A stretch of DNA of 40,093 bases from Bacteroides sp. SM23_62 (GTDB taxonomy: Bacteria; Bacteroidota; Bacteroidia; Bacteroidales; SM23-62). The notes under the pieces were generated by a model, which was not told the DNA's origin, did no database searches, and worked only from the letters and a program-made list of their open reading frames with translations. A program made the translations under genes and the position numbers. How positions within the stretch are numbered: position 1 is the stretch's first letter; the number at the start of each line of letters is the position of its first letter. Shown one piece after another: positions 9,581 through 17,026 of this stretch. The DNA lies in contig LJUP01000049.1 of the NCBI GenBank assembly GCA_001303955.1, forward strand, positions 1 through 40,093. The letters are read 5' to 3'.

Positions 9581-10504
9581 ATGTTAGAAAAGGTGAATTT
9601 CAGCGGTTGGGCTAATTCCATCAAGCTAAGTAACCAGGAAATTGAAATGATCATCTTAACGGATGTAGGTCCCCGTATAATTAGCTTTGGATATAAAAAT
9701 AGCCAGAATATGTTCTATGTTTCACCCAGCGAAAAAGGAAAAACAGGAGGCGATCAATGGTATTTGTACGGGGGCCACAGGTTATGGCATTCTCCTGAGG
9801 AGATGCCGCGATCATATAGCCCTGATAATAATGAAGTTGAACATTCATGGGATGGGAAAACATTAACGCTATCACAGGAAAAAGAACCTTTGACCGGGCT
9901 GATTAAAGAAATGGAAATCACAATGGAAACCACCAGAAACAGGGTTAAGGTACTACATCGTATTATTAATAAAAACCTATGGGCTATTAAATTATCGCCA
10001 TGGGCAATTACAGCATTTGCTGGTGGGGGTACCGCCATCCTGCCACAAGAACCCTATGTTGATCCTGAAAGATTTCTTTTGCCTGCCAGGCCTCTTGTTT
10101 TATGGTATTATACCCAAATGAATGACCCTCGTTGGGTATGGGGTCAAAAATATATCCAAATGAATTTTGATCCTGCGTTAAAATCGGAACAAAAGATCGG
10201 GATATTAAATAAACAAGGATGGGCTGCATATTATCTTAATAGCGAGATGTTTATTAAGATTTTTAAGTATGAAGAAAGTGCCAGCTATCCTGATTATGAA
10301 TGCAATAACGAGCTATATATGAATGGCAATTTCGTTGAGGTTGAATCGTTGGGCCCATTGAAGGAAACACGTTCCCATGGCATGGTTGAACATATCGAAT
10401 ATTGGACTTTAAATAAAGTACCTATCCTAAAAGGAGAAGATTCAATTGATAAAAATGTATTGCCGATTGTGAAATCTATTAAACACAGAGTTTCATGGAA
10501 ATGA
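9581..10504 (+). CDS. Aldose-mutarotase-like protein (DUF4380-type)
   Basis: The 307-residue protein has an all-beta galactose-mutarotase-like character. The opening 'GWANSIKLSNQEIEMIILTD' followed by VGPRIISFG, then LYGGHRLWHSPE and a PDN turn, is the signature of proteins annotated DUF4380 or aldose epimerase-like. There is no signal peptide. It closes the operon begun at 4670. A mutarotase would interconvert anomers of the sugar before the SDR acts, but the aldose 1-epimerase His/Glu pair is not confidently placed, so binding without catalysis is possible. A 311-base gap follows. Confidence 0.6.
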   Translation: MLEKVNFSGWANSIKLSNQEIEMIILTDVGPRIISFGYKNSQNMFYVSPSEKGKTGGDQWYLYGGHRLWHSPEEMPRSYSPDNNEVEHSWDGKTLTLSQEKEPLTGLIKEMEITMETTRNRVKVLHRIINKNLWAIKLSPWAITAFAGGGTAILPQEPYVDPERFLLPARPLVLWYYTQMNDPRWVWGQKYIQMNFDPALKSEQKIGILNKQGWAAYYLNSEMFIKIFKYEESASYPDYECNNELYMNGNFVEVESLGPLKETRSHGMVEHIEYWTLNKVPILKGEDSIDKNVLPIVKSIKHRVSWK

Positions 10505-10815
10505 AAGGACGTAATTTTATATTTCATATTTTTTGCTCCGGTTCACCGGAAATCTCCCTCAAGAATAACTTGCTGTTTTTTCCTTCAGCCAGTCATTTTT
10601 GACAAAGGTCCCCGAAGCAAAAGCAAGAAAGAATAGAGCATCTCAATGGATACCCTATAGTAATTAAAGGGATAAGATTCTTGCGCGCTCAACGCATATA
10701 GTATTAAGACCTATTTCTAATATTAAAGTATGATAAATTAATATGCTCAAGAACATACTTTTCATCTGGCTACCTTTTCATGTTTTCCTGATTAAGCAAT
10801 AATAGGGAACATATC
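10505..10815. other. Intergenic gap, nothing confidently identified
   Basis: This is 311 AT-rich bases between the operon end and a small hypothetical gene. The only structure I see is a short dyad TCCGG-TTCA-CCGGA at 10537-10550 with no T-run after it on either strand. Short open stretches exist on both strands, but none resembles a known protein. Confidence 0.3.
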
Positions 10816-11163
10816 ATGTCTCATTGTGCAGGTGAAACGTCTTCTGGTATTTCACTAATTGGTTTATCTGATATTTGTGGATTATGGGAAATTATTCGTA
10901 TTTCCAGGGAGAATAGTGTTTATTATCCATGGATAAAGGACAGATTTAAATACAGCTTCCTGCCAGAAATGAATTTCCTGTGTTTACAGGATGGAGAAAT
11001 TTCTCATGGTACCTGGGAATTATCTGAGAAAATATACAAAACTCAGAAGCGATATTCCATAATCCTGAATGAGACTTTTGAATTCACAATTCTTGATTTC
11101 AGTGAGGATGAAATTACGCTATCTGATCACATAAATAAATACTTATTGGTTCGGAGACTTTAA
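10816..11163 (+). CDS. Small lipocalin-like hypothetical protein
   Basis: The product has 115 residues and no signal peptide. The 'ICGLWEI...' opening strand, then 'NFLCLQDGEISHGTWELSEK', then 'FTILDFSEDEITLSD' and a closing 'YLLVRRL' strand give the strand order of Bacteroidota lipocalin-like small beta-barrels (G-x-W near the start, G-T-W-E-L in the middle). No catalytic residues are apparent. The coding assignment rests on this pattern and on the absence of competing frames; it stands alone, upstream of a convergent lipoprotein gene. Confidence 0.5.
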   Translation: MSHCAGETSSGISLIGLSDICGLWEIIRISRENSVYYPWIKDRFKYSFLPEMNFLCLQDGEISHGTWELSEKIYKTQKRYSIILNETFEFTILDFSEDEITLSDHINKYLLVRRL

Positions 11164-11238
11164 ATTCTGGATTATTAGATAATGTTTTCCTGAAAGACCT
11201 GTTATGACTAAAAATCAACAGAATAGCAGGATTTGTAG

Positions 11239-11769
11239 TTAAAAGGCAGGATTAAGATTTGGTCCGGTCAGTAAGTCCTGATTTATCGTTATAATATTTT
11301 TTAATGCTTCATGCAGGTCATATAAACATGCATTCGCCTCGTCTGTAAATGTGCCACCATTTATAAAACAAGGCGAAGTAATGATAAAATAATCTTCAGT
11401 TTCTCCATAATATATTGGAATACACCAGGAATATAATTGTTGTGATATAATAAAATCAATTAGTTCCTGCTTTCTCTCAATTTCATAAATGTCAAGGATT
11501 AAGGATGGATTTACTTTCATCTCCGTGTATTTGGTAAATTCTCCATTTGGATTCAGATATTCTATAATGGCAATTGGCGTGTCTGCATTTTGAGGTATAT
11601 TCTGGATATCAAAGTCACTGGTGGTTATAGTGCATTCCCATCCACCAGGAGCAACTGAACAAAACTGATCAAAGGTCAGATCTCCAGCATCCTTATTATT
11701 ATTCTCACAGGAAGCTAAAAGGATTATAGATAGCATAAATACCAAGTGGGAATAGTTGATCACTTTCAT
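11239..11769 (-). CDS. Hypothetical lipoprotein
   Basis: The 176-residue product has a clear lipoprotein signal: MKV start, hydrophobic stretch, then LLASC with the lipid-anchored Cys near residue 21. The mature part includes four further Cys (in FCSV, WECT, SWCIP and ACLY, with one more in SPCF) and the paired 'YYGETEDYFIITSPCFINGGTF' region. I do not recognise a family. It is convergent with the lipocalin-like gene (76 bases between stops) and faces a 475-base gap upstream. Probably outer-membrane or periplasmic. Confidence 0.6.
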   Translation of the reverse strand: MKVINYSHLVFMLSIILLASCENNNKDAGDLTFDQFCSVAPGGWECTITTSDFDIQNIPQNADTPIAIIEYLNPNGEFTKYTEMKVNPSLILDIYEIERKQELIDFIISQQLYSWCIPIYYGETEDYFIITSPCFINGGTFTDEANACLYDLHEALKNIITINQDLLTGPNLNPAF

Positions 11770-11858
11770 AAATCATTAGACTTTACCGTATACTCAGAAG
11801 ATGGAAACTTCAGTCGAAAAGTTGCGTTCCCTAATTACAGGTTATTTGTTCATTGCAT

Positions 11859-12029
11859 ATGGTGTATGCTGATCTACAGTCCCCAGTAAAAACAGTGATC
11901 CTGCAGATCCTGCTTTTCCCACTGATCGAGGTCAGTGTGATTGCCATCAATACCTGGTTTACACCAAACTTAGTTGCATTGAGCCATACAGAGGGGAACG
12001 ATGTGCTTATCGTACTTACTATATTTTAA
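11859..12029 (+). CDS. Possible 56-residue membrane peptide or decayed membrane-protein fragment
   Basis: Within the 475-base gap 11770-12244 an ATG-started frame encodes a hydrophobic segment (VILQILLFPLIEVSVIAINT) followed by a polar stretch, and ends at TAA 12027-12029. The same frame stays open for about 28 further codons after that stop ('LFMHFASVKRPEYFVTLLPV'). This hints at one older reading frame interrupted by a stop. No family recognised. It could be chance in AT-rich DNA; I list it as the only content seen in this gap. Confidence 0.2.
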   Translation: MVYADLQSPVKTVILQILLFPLIEVSVIAINTWFTPNLVALSHTEGNDVLIVLTIF

Positions 12030-12244
12030 CTGTTCATGCATTTCGCAAGCGTAAAAAGGCCGGAATACTTTGTAACGTTACTGCCTGTAATTGAGGACTT
12101 AACAACTTCAGATTGATTTTTTAGCTTTTCCTTTGTATTTTTTATCTTAAAAGTGAGGCTCCTGAGCAAAATACATCACTTTTTCTAATTCTATTTTACA
12201 TTTTTAGAAGTGAAAAAATACATTGACCAAGAAAAGCAATAGAA

Positions 12245-13963
12245 ATGAAAAGGAAATTGGTTGAGAAATATTTTGCTGTCTCTCTGGTTCTTTTTCTCAC
12301 ATTTGGAGTTTATCGTTTATTTGGGATGAACAATTATGTTAATCGATCACTTGAAATTAATGAACCTGCATTACCGTTTTTTGTAACAATATACTACCAC
12401 ATCGAACCGAATTATCAACTATTTGAATCAGTTGAACCTGGATATTTCGAAACCGTCTCTTCATGCTTACGCCAAATGAGTACCGATTTAGCGGCCATTG
12501 ATGTACATGCCACATTTTGTTTTTCATGGTTATACAACGATATCGTTCACCACCGGAATCGTGACCCGAACAAGGGTGTGATTATTAATCAAAATAAAGA
12601 TACAGGAATTGAAACATTCGAAAGGTTAGTCTCGGATAATCATGAAATCGCCTATCATACGCATCCACCAATTGCAGTAATAAAAGAAGGGAAAATTTAC
12701 TATGCCAGGCCGAATCCTGCATGTACTTATTTTGACACCTTGAATATACACCGTTGGAGTGGGGCAGGTGCTGACAAAGAAATGAAATTTGAACCCGGCG
12801 TATTTCATTTTGATGATTCTACTGATGTTTGGTATGGTCAATTTATATGGGAACGAACAGCAGAATCTCTTTTTCGCATTGCAAAATATCTGGGAATTAA
12901 TGTTAGACATGCCAATGGAGGACAAAAGCCATTGCTGGATGTGACGAACTCATATGGCTACGGGATCAACCATCCTCACTGTCTTCAACAAACCCGATCA
13001 TTGATGGGGCTTGGTTTAGATTTAATTGCTCCTGAATGTATGCCATTTTTTAACATGGATTATTCATCGTCAGGGGAACTATGGTCAGATACTTCGACCT
13101 GGTATGTATCCTATCTTGATTCGGAGGCCAATTGTCAAATTTATTATCCTGATATAAATAATGATCATCTGGAGCAGGAATCAAAAGTCAGCCAGGGTCT
13201 CACATTTATGCCTGTTCAAAAAAAGCCACAAGTCAATTGGGAAGGTTCAGGAGTCAAAGATTCAGACTATTATAATGCAGAAAGGGAGGGAAGTTATGGT
13301 GGTGGTGGTGTACGTTGGACTCATGATACTTTTTATGCTCGATATGGAGGTAATGGTCATAATCCGTGGCAACCAGTTAATCATGTGGTAGATATGCCTT
13401 CATTAGCAGATCAGTTCAATAGTGCCGTTGAATTTCATGCAATGAGGACACCAAATAAAGTGAATGCCTGGGGTTTGAATCACCATGTAGTCAATGTGAT
13501 GTGGGCAAACCTTAGCGGTTTGAGCGATAATTGGGACAAGGAAATCGACTTTCTTCGTGATATTGCTGATGGAGTAGCGGATGGAGAAATAAATTCTCCT
13601 CGTCCTGATCTTGTACGGTTTGTCACCATGCAGGAGTTGAGCAGTATTTATGATGATGTCGCAACACAAGTTTACATGCACAAATCAACCGATATTTCAC
13701 AACAACCATTTTTATTTCAGAATCATCCCAATCCATTCAATTCACAAACAATAATTACATTTAAGTTGAATAAGGATTGCAAAGTTTCACTGAAAGTTTG
13801 CAATGTATATGGACATGAAGTGGCAAAATTGTTAGAAGGTAGTTATATGGCAGGACAATATGATATCCAGTTTAATGGATCATCATTACCTTCAGGAACA
13901 TATATGTATAAAATCGAAGTGGACAACTTGATGCTGGTGAAAAAATTGTTGATAATAAAGTAG
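12245..13963 (+). CDS. T9SS-secreted polysaccharide-deacetylase-like protein
   Basis: The 572-residue product has an N-terminal membrane/signal segment (about residues 9-27), a central domain and a C-terminal type IX secretion sorting domain (about residues 490-572: FQNHPNPFNSQT, then 'VYGHEVAKLLEGSYMAGQYD', LPSGTYMYKI and a basic 'MLVKKLLIIK' tail). The central domain resembles a NodB-type deacetylase barrel: 'IYYHIEPN' on the first strand, 'DVHATFCFSWLYND', then NHEIAYHTHPP. As in the 2716 gene, the second His of HxxxH is not where expected, so activity may differ from chitin/peptidoglycan deacetylases. It is secreted and probably cleaved at the cell surface. No close operon partners; convergent with the GH26 gene. 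Confidence 0.75.
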   Translation: MKRKLVEKYFAVSLVLFLTFGVYRLFGMNNYVNRSLEINEPALPFFVTIYYHIEPNYQLFESVEPGYFETVSSCLRQMSTDLAAIDVHATFCFSWLYNDIVHHRNRDPNKGVIINQNKDTGIETFERLVSDNHEIAYHTHPPIAVIKEGKIYYARPNPACTYFDTLNIHRWSGAGADKEMKFEPGVFHFDDSTDVWYGQFIWERTAESLFRIAKYLGINVRHANGGQKPLLDVTNSYGYGINHPHCLQQTRSLMGLGLDLIAPECMPFFNMDYSSSGELWSDTSTWYVSYLDSEANCQIYYPDINNDHLEQESKVSQGLTFMPVQKKPQVNWEGSGVKDSDYYNAEREGSYGGGGVRWTHDTFYARYGGNGHNPWQPVNHVVDMPSLADQFNSAVEFHAMRTPNKVNAWGLNHHVVNVMWANLSGLSDNWDKEIDFLRDIADGVADGEINSPRPDLVRFVTMQELSSIYDDVATQVYMHKSTDISQQPFLFQNHPNPFNSQTIITFKLNKDCKVSLKVCNVYGHEVAKLLEGSYMAGQYDIQFNGSSLPSGTYMYKIEVDNLMLVKKLLIIK

Positions 13964-14003
13964 GCGGTATAACGTAATATGCACCGGATCAGAACAGCCT
14001 GCT

Positions 14004-15209
14004 TTACTTTAAAGCATACTTACCATACTGATCGACTGTCACCTCATCCAGTGTGAGGACGCGGTCCGAATGGTACACTTCATTGATAAGATCAGTCTCG
14101 TTTGACAGAAAGAGGATCCATCCCCAGGGCATGAACCAGCTCCACTGTGGTTGTTGCTCCAGCACCTCCATGTCCGGTATTTCCCCCACTTCTCCAAGCG
14201 CAATTGGCTTGCCTTCGCCCAAAGCTACCAGTTGATCGTGATGTGACTGTTTATAATCATTGCGGTATACATCGGCAGCCAGGATATCAACGTAGTCGAT
14301 CCCGGGGAAGAAATCTTCGTAAGCCCAGGCCTCATCCCCGGGGATATCCCTGGGAGCGTTTGTATTCCAGACCCAGATGAGATTTTTCAACTGATGGTGG
14401 TTCGTAAAATAGTCATACATCATGATCCATAAGCGTTTGAATCCCTGTTCTCCCTTATGGTTGCACCACCAGAACCAGACTCCGTTCATTTCATGGTATG
14501 GCCTCCAGAGCACCGGAATACCGGCATCCTGGAGCTGATTCAGGTAGCCGGCAATTTTATCTGCACCCACTTTCCAGGCATCATTCAGCTTGGTGCCCTG
14601 GGTCACCAGTTCATCCCACTGTTCAGGCGAAGGACGGTTTTCCATGGCCCATATGGACGATCCCTCGCAGCAATCGCCATCCGTCGGGAAACAGCCGTGC
14701 CACATCAGGGTTATGATATGTCCTTCCGCATGGCGGGCCTTGATCTCCTGAATGGTCATGCTCCGGGCCTCATCAAGGGTGATATCAAGGAATGTTGGCT
14801 CCCGTGGTAGTCTCGGGCGAGGCGCTACGGAATCACCCCTGCTGATTGAATCCCTCCTGGCTTTGAACCTTTCCCAGGGGATGGCGGGTAAATTGGCCGG
14901 TCCGCAATGCTGGTAACGCATCGCATCCTCACCTTCCACGCAAAAGCTGAAATCGGAACCCCATATGATGGCTTTTTTGCCTGTAATCTCTTCCAGTTGT
15001 TCAGAATAGTCCGATCCCTTTCCAGCAAAGTTATGTTGTCCTGAAAGGGTGTATTCCCCCTGGATGTCCTGGATGAAATGATACAGTTTTACGGTTCTCT
15101 CGGTGGCTTCCGGGTTGATAAGCGGGATGTGCTTTTTTGATTCCACCTGTTTGCATGAATTTACCGTGTAAATGAGAATTGCTAACACAATGAAGAATTT
15201 AACTTTCAT
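14004..15209 (-). CDS. GH26 endo-beta-1,4-mannanase lipoprotein
   Basis: The 401-residue product has a lipoprotein signal (NSC, Cys19), so it is likely outer-membrane anchored. The GH26 core is clear: 'YTLSGQHNF' early, 'ITLMWHGCFP', the acid/base Glu240 in WRPYHEMNGVWFWW, 'LIWVWNTNAPRD' and the nucleophile Glu340 in IALGEVGEIP. GH26 enzymes cleave beta-mannans; a few members act on mixed-linkage glucan or beta-1,3-xylan. Mannan is supported by the GH2 beta-mannosidase-like stump that ends 22 bases upstream on the same strand. The reading frame is intact and of normal length. It is convergent with the T9SS protein. Confidence 0.9.
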   Translation of the reverse strand: MKVKFFIVLAILIYTVNSCKQVESKKHIPLINPEATERTVKLYHFIQDIQGEYTLSGQHNFAGKGSDYSEQLEEITGKKAIIWGSDFSFCVEGEDAMRYQHCGPANLPAIPWERFKARRDSISRGDSVAPRPRLPREPTFLDITLDEARSMTIQEIKARHAEGHIITLMWHGCFPTDGDCCEGSSIWAMENRPSPEQWDELVTQGTKLNDAWKVGADKIAGYLNQLQDAGIPVLWRPYHEMNGVWFWWCNHKGEQGFKRLWIMMYDYFTNHHQLKNLIWVWNTNAPRDIPGDEAWAYEDFFPGIDYVDILAADVYRNDYKQSHHDQLVALGEGKPIALGEVGEIPDMEVLEQQPQWSWFMPWGWILFLSNETDLINEVYHSDRVLTLDEVTVDQYGKYALK

Positions 15210-15231
15210 ATCTGTGGTTTTAGGGTTACAT

Positions 15232-15435
15232 TCATCTGGTCTGCTGAGGATTCAAGTATTCAGGACTTTTCATATTGAATACCTTGTAGGTGAGTTTGAT
15301 ATCATTGGGGAGACGGCTGCTGACCAGTTTAACGTGAATCACTTTTTGCTCACCCGGTAATAAAGTTACAAAATTATCTGACCGGAAAAACGGAAGGTTC
15401 TCAAGGTTGGTCTGGGGAAAGCTACAGGAGAACTG
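15232..15435 (-). pseudogene. C-terminal remnant of a GH2 beta-mannosidase-like gene
   Basis: Reading the minus strand from 15435 to a TGA at 15232-15234 gives 67 residues with no start codon that makes sense. The stretch 'FFRSDNFVTLLPGEQKVIHV' fits the last beta-sandwich of GH2 beta-mannosidases and relatives, where 'SDNYFDLLPGE' followed by alternating strands is usual. The frame runs into a TAA at 15436-15438 and nothing homologous is visible further upstream, so the catalytic part is missing. It ends 22 bases before the GH26 mannanase start, matching a former GH2-GH26 mannan operon. The identification rests on a short motif-rich stretch. Confidence 0.55.
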
Positions 15436-15507
15436 TTAGAACCATAGATCATGTAAATAGTAATTTTGTAACGATTCACGGATAAAATTTAACGGGCGGC
15501 ACTTACT

Positions 15508-15529
15508 TTATCAGAATCCATTCTGATAA
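15508..15529. repeat. Perfect inverted repeat, 10-base arms with 2-base centre
   Basis: TTATCAGAAT at 15508-15517 and its exact reverse complement ATTCTGATAA at 15520-15529 flank a CC centre. There is no T-run, so a simple intrinsic terminator is unlikely. A protein-binding dyad or the end of a mobile or repetitive element is possible. It lies in the AT-rich spacer upstream of the GH2 stump. Confidence 0.5.
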
Positions 15530-15627
15530 CACTGTTTTGCTGAAGCCAAACAGCCCCTGTTAAAACAAATAACTTAATAGGCAAAAAAACAGCATCCAAC
15601 ATATAGGCATTGTATTAATAATCAATA

Positions 15628-15864
15628 TTGTCTCGATTGAGCAATAGGATTTGGCTATCCGGAAATACAAAACGATGCAGTAATCAGCATAAGGAGATTG
15701 GATTCTTTTACTCACCGCCGAAACAAATGTGGTGTTGTAGGCCCAGTGGATGGGAAAGTAATAATCATAAGCCCTGGGATATAGAAATGATCAGGAAGAG
15801 ATATGGATCAGATGTTATTGATGTACAATTGAAACTGGAGCTGGATTCAGAAAATGATCTTTGA
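15628..15864 (+). CDS. Doubtful small ORF in the 15.4-16.2 kb spacer
   Basis: This is a 78-residue frame starting at TTG. Only the C-terminal half (SGWESNNHKPWDIEMIRKRY onward, ending with an acidic tail) has protein-like composition; the first half is rich in Cys, Trp and basic residues, as expected for non-coding sequence. It may be the tail of a decayed gene. No family recognised. Nothing else supported in the gap 15436-16181 apart from the palindrome at 15508. Confidence 0.15.
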   Translation: MSRLSNRIWLSGNTKRCSNQHKEIGFFYSPPKQMWCCRPSGWESNNHKPWDIEMIRKRYGSDVIDVQLKLELDSENDL

Positions 15865-16181
15865 TTTTGCCTGACAAGGGCTTGTTTAATTTCCTCGGGT
15901 AGTAAATTAATCTATTTCAGTTAAGTCGTGGCTTCTACAGCTTAACTTACTTTCCGGTTAAAGTAGCAACATCAAGTATCAATGGATAGCCCAGTGCTTA
16001 ATTAAATCAATTTAATTGGGCTTTGTACTTATTTTTTATAACTTAATAATGATTTTAGTCTCATACGTAACCGCATCAAAAAGATAATCCTTAATCCATG
16101 ATAATAACCACAAAAAAGTATCAATAATCAGCCTTACCAGATAATCTCGTCTTACATATTAACCAAAATCCCTGAACCGAC

Positions 16182-16862
16182 ATGAAAACTTTAATGCTTC
16201 GTATGTTTTTGATTGTCCCAATCCTGCTAATGGTTCTAAACATTTCAGCTCAGGAAAAGCCAATTCAATACGATGGAGATATAATAGCTGGTTCAAATCG
16301 TACCTTCCTGATAACCTTCATGGATGATGAAACTGTTAAGGCAAAAATACTCTCCCTGGATGGTGATATGGTTACGATAAAGAAGAGAGATGGAACTACT
16401 CAAATGATAAACCGCGATTACATAAAATTCATTGAAGCGGTCCCCATTGGAACAATTGGATCTGTCGGAGCCGGCCTGGGCGTTCCTTATGGGACGCTGG
16501 GTGTAAATCTTGAGATAAATGTAATACCGTATCTGTCTTTGTCTGGTGGACTGGGCACTACCATATATGCAGGAGTGGGATGGAGTGTAGGAGCAAGGGG
16601 ATATTTCAGAAAACCAGGTCCTTTGTGGAGGCCGAGATTATCTGCTTTTTATGGTACCAACAAAATTTATGCTGAGGATCGTGGAAATCCTAATAATAAG
16701 AGTTATCCAGGATTTACAGTTGGTATAGGGCAGGTCGTTCTTTGGAAGAGGCATGGTTTTGACCTGGACCTTATGTATATAGTTAATTCACAGATTGACA
16801 ACGAGCACACTGAAAACTATTCGAAAATAAAGATCAATGTTGGATATAGATTTGCATTTTAA
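16182..16862 (+). CDS. Secreted protein with predicted outer-membrane beta-barrel C-terminus
   Basis: The 226-residue product has a signal peptide (MKTL..., cleaved near ISAQ-EKP). Residues about 40-85 look like a small SH3/Sm-like beta unit ('VKAKILSLDGDMVTIKKRDG'). Residues about 90-226 alternate Gly-rich turns and amphipathic strands ('GAGLGVPYGTLGVNLEINV') and end in 'KIKINVGYRFAF', a terminal aromatic residue typical of outer-membrane barrels. Family not recognised. It stands alone, convergent with the glycyl radical enzyme gene. Confidence 0.6.
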   Translation: MKTLMLRMFLIVPILLMVLNISAQEKPIQYDGDIIAGSNRTFLITFMDDETVKAKILSLDGDMVTIKKRDGTTQMINRDYIKFIEAVPIGTIGSVGAGLGVPYGTLGVNLEINVIPYLSLSGGLGTTIYAGVGWSVGARGYFRKPGPLWRPRLSAFYGTNKIYAEDRGNPNNKSYPGFTVGIGQVVLWKRHGFDLDLMYIVNSQIDNEHTENYSKIKINVGYRFAF

Positions 16863-16964
16863 ACATCATATTATTCGAAACATAAATTAGGGTTTCAGAT
16901 TATTTTGTTGATCCCTCCCTGGTTTTCAGTACACCCTTTCTGGATTTTCAAGAATAGGATCAAA

Positions 16965-16984
16965 TGACCTAAGCTGTTAGGTCA
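16965..16984. terminator. Stem-loop between convergent genes
   Basis: TGACCTAA (16965-16972) pairs exactly with TTAGGTCA (16977-16984) around a GCTG loop. It sits between the stop of the barrel-like gene (16862) and the stop of the glycyl radical enzyme gene on the other strand (17027), where a bidirectional terminator would be expected. There is no long T-run on either side, so termination efficiency is uncertain. Confidence 0.4.
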
Positions 16985-17026
16985 GAATTGCGAGGATAGA
17001 TATTTGGCCCCCGGTGCAGTTGCGGG

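Noticed and set aside
10537-10550. Short hairpin TCCGG-TTCA-CCGGA as terminator
   Set aside because: Only five base pairs, and no T-run follows on either strand.
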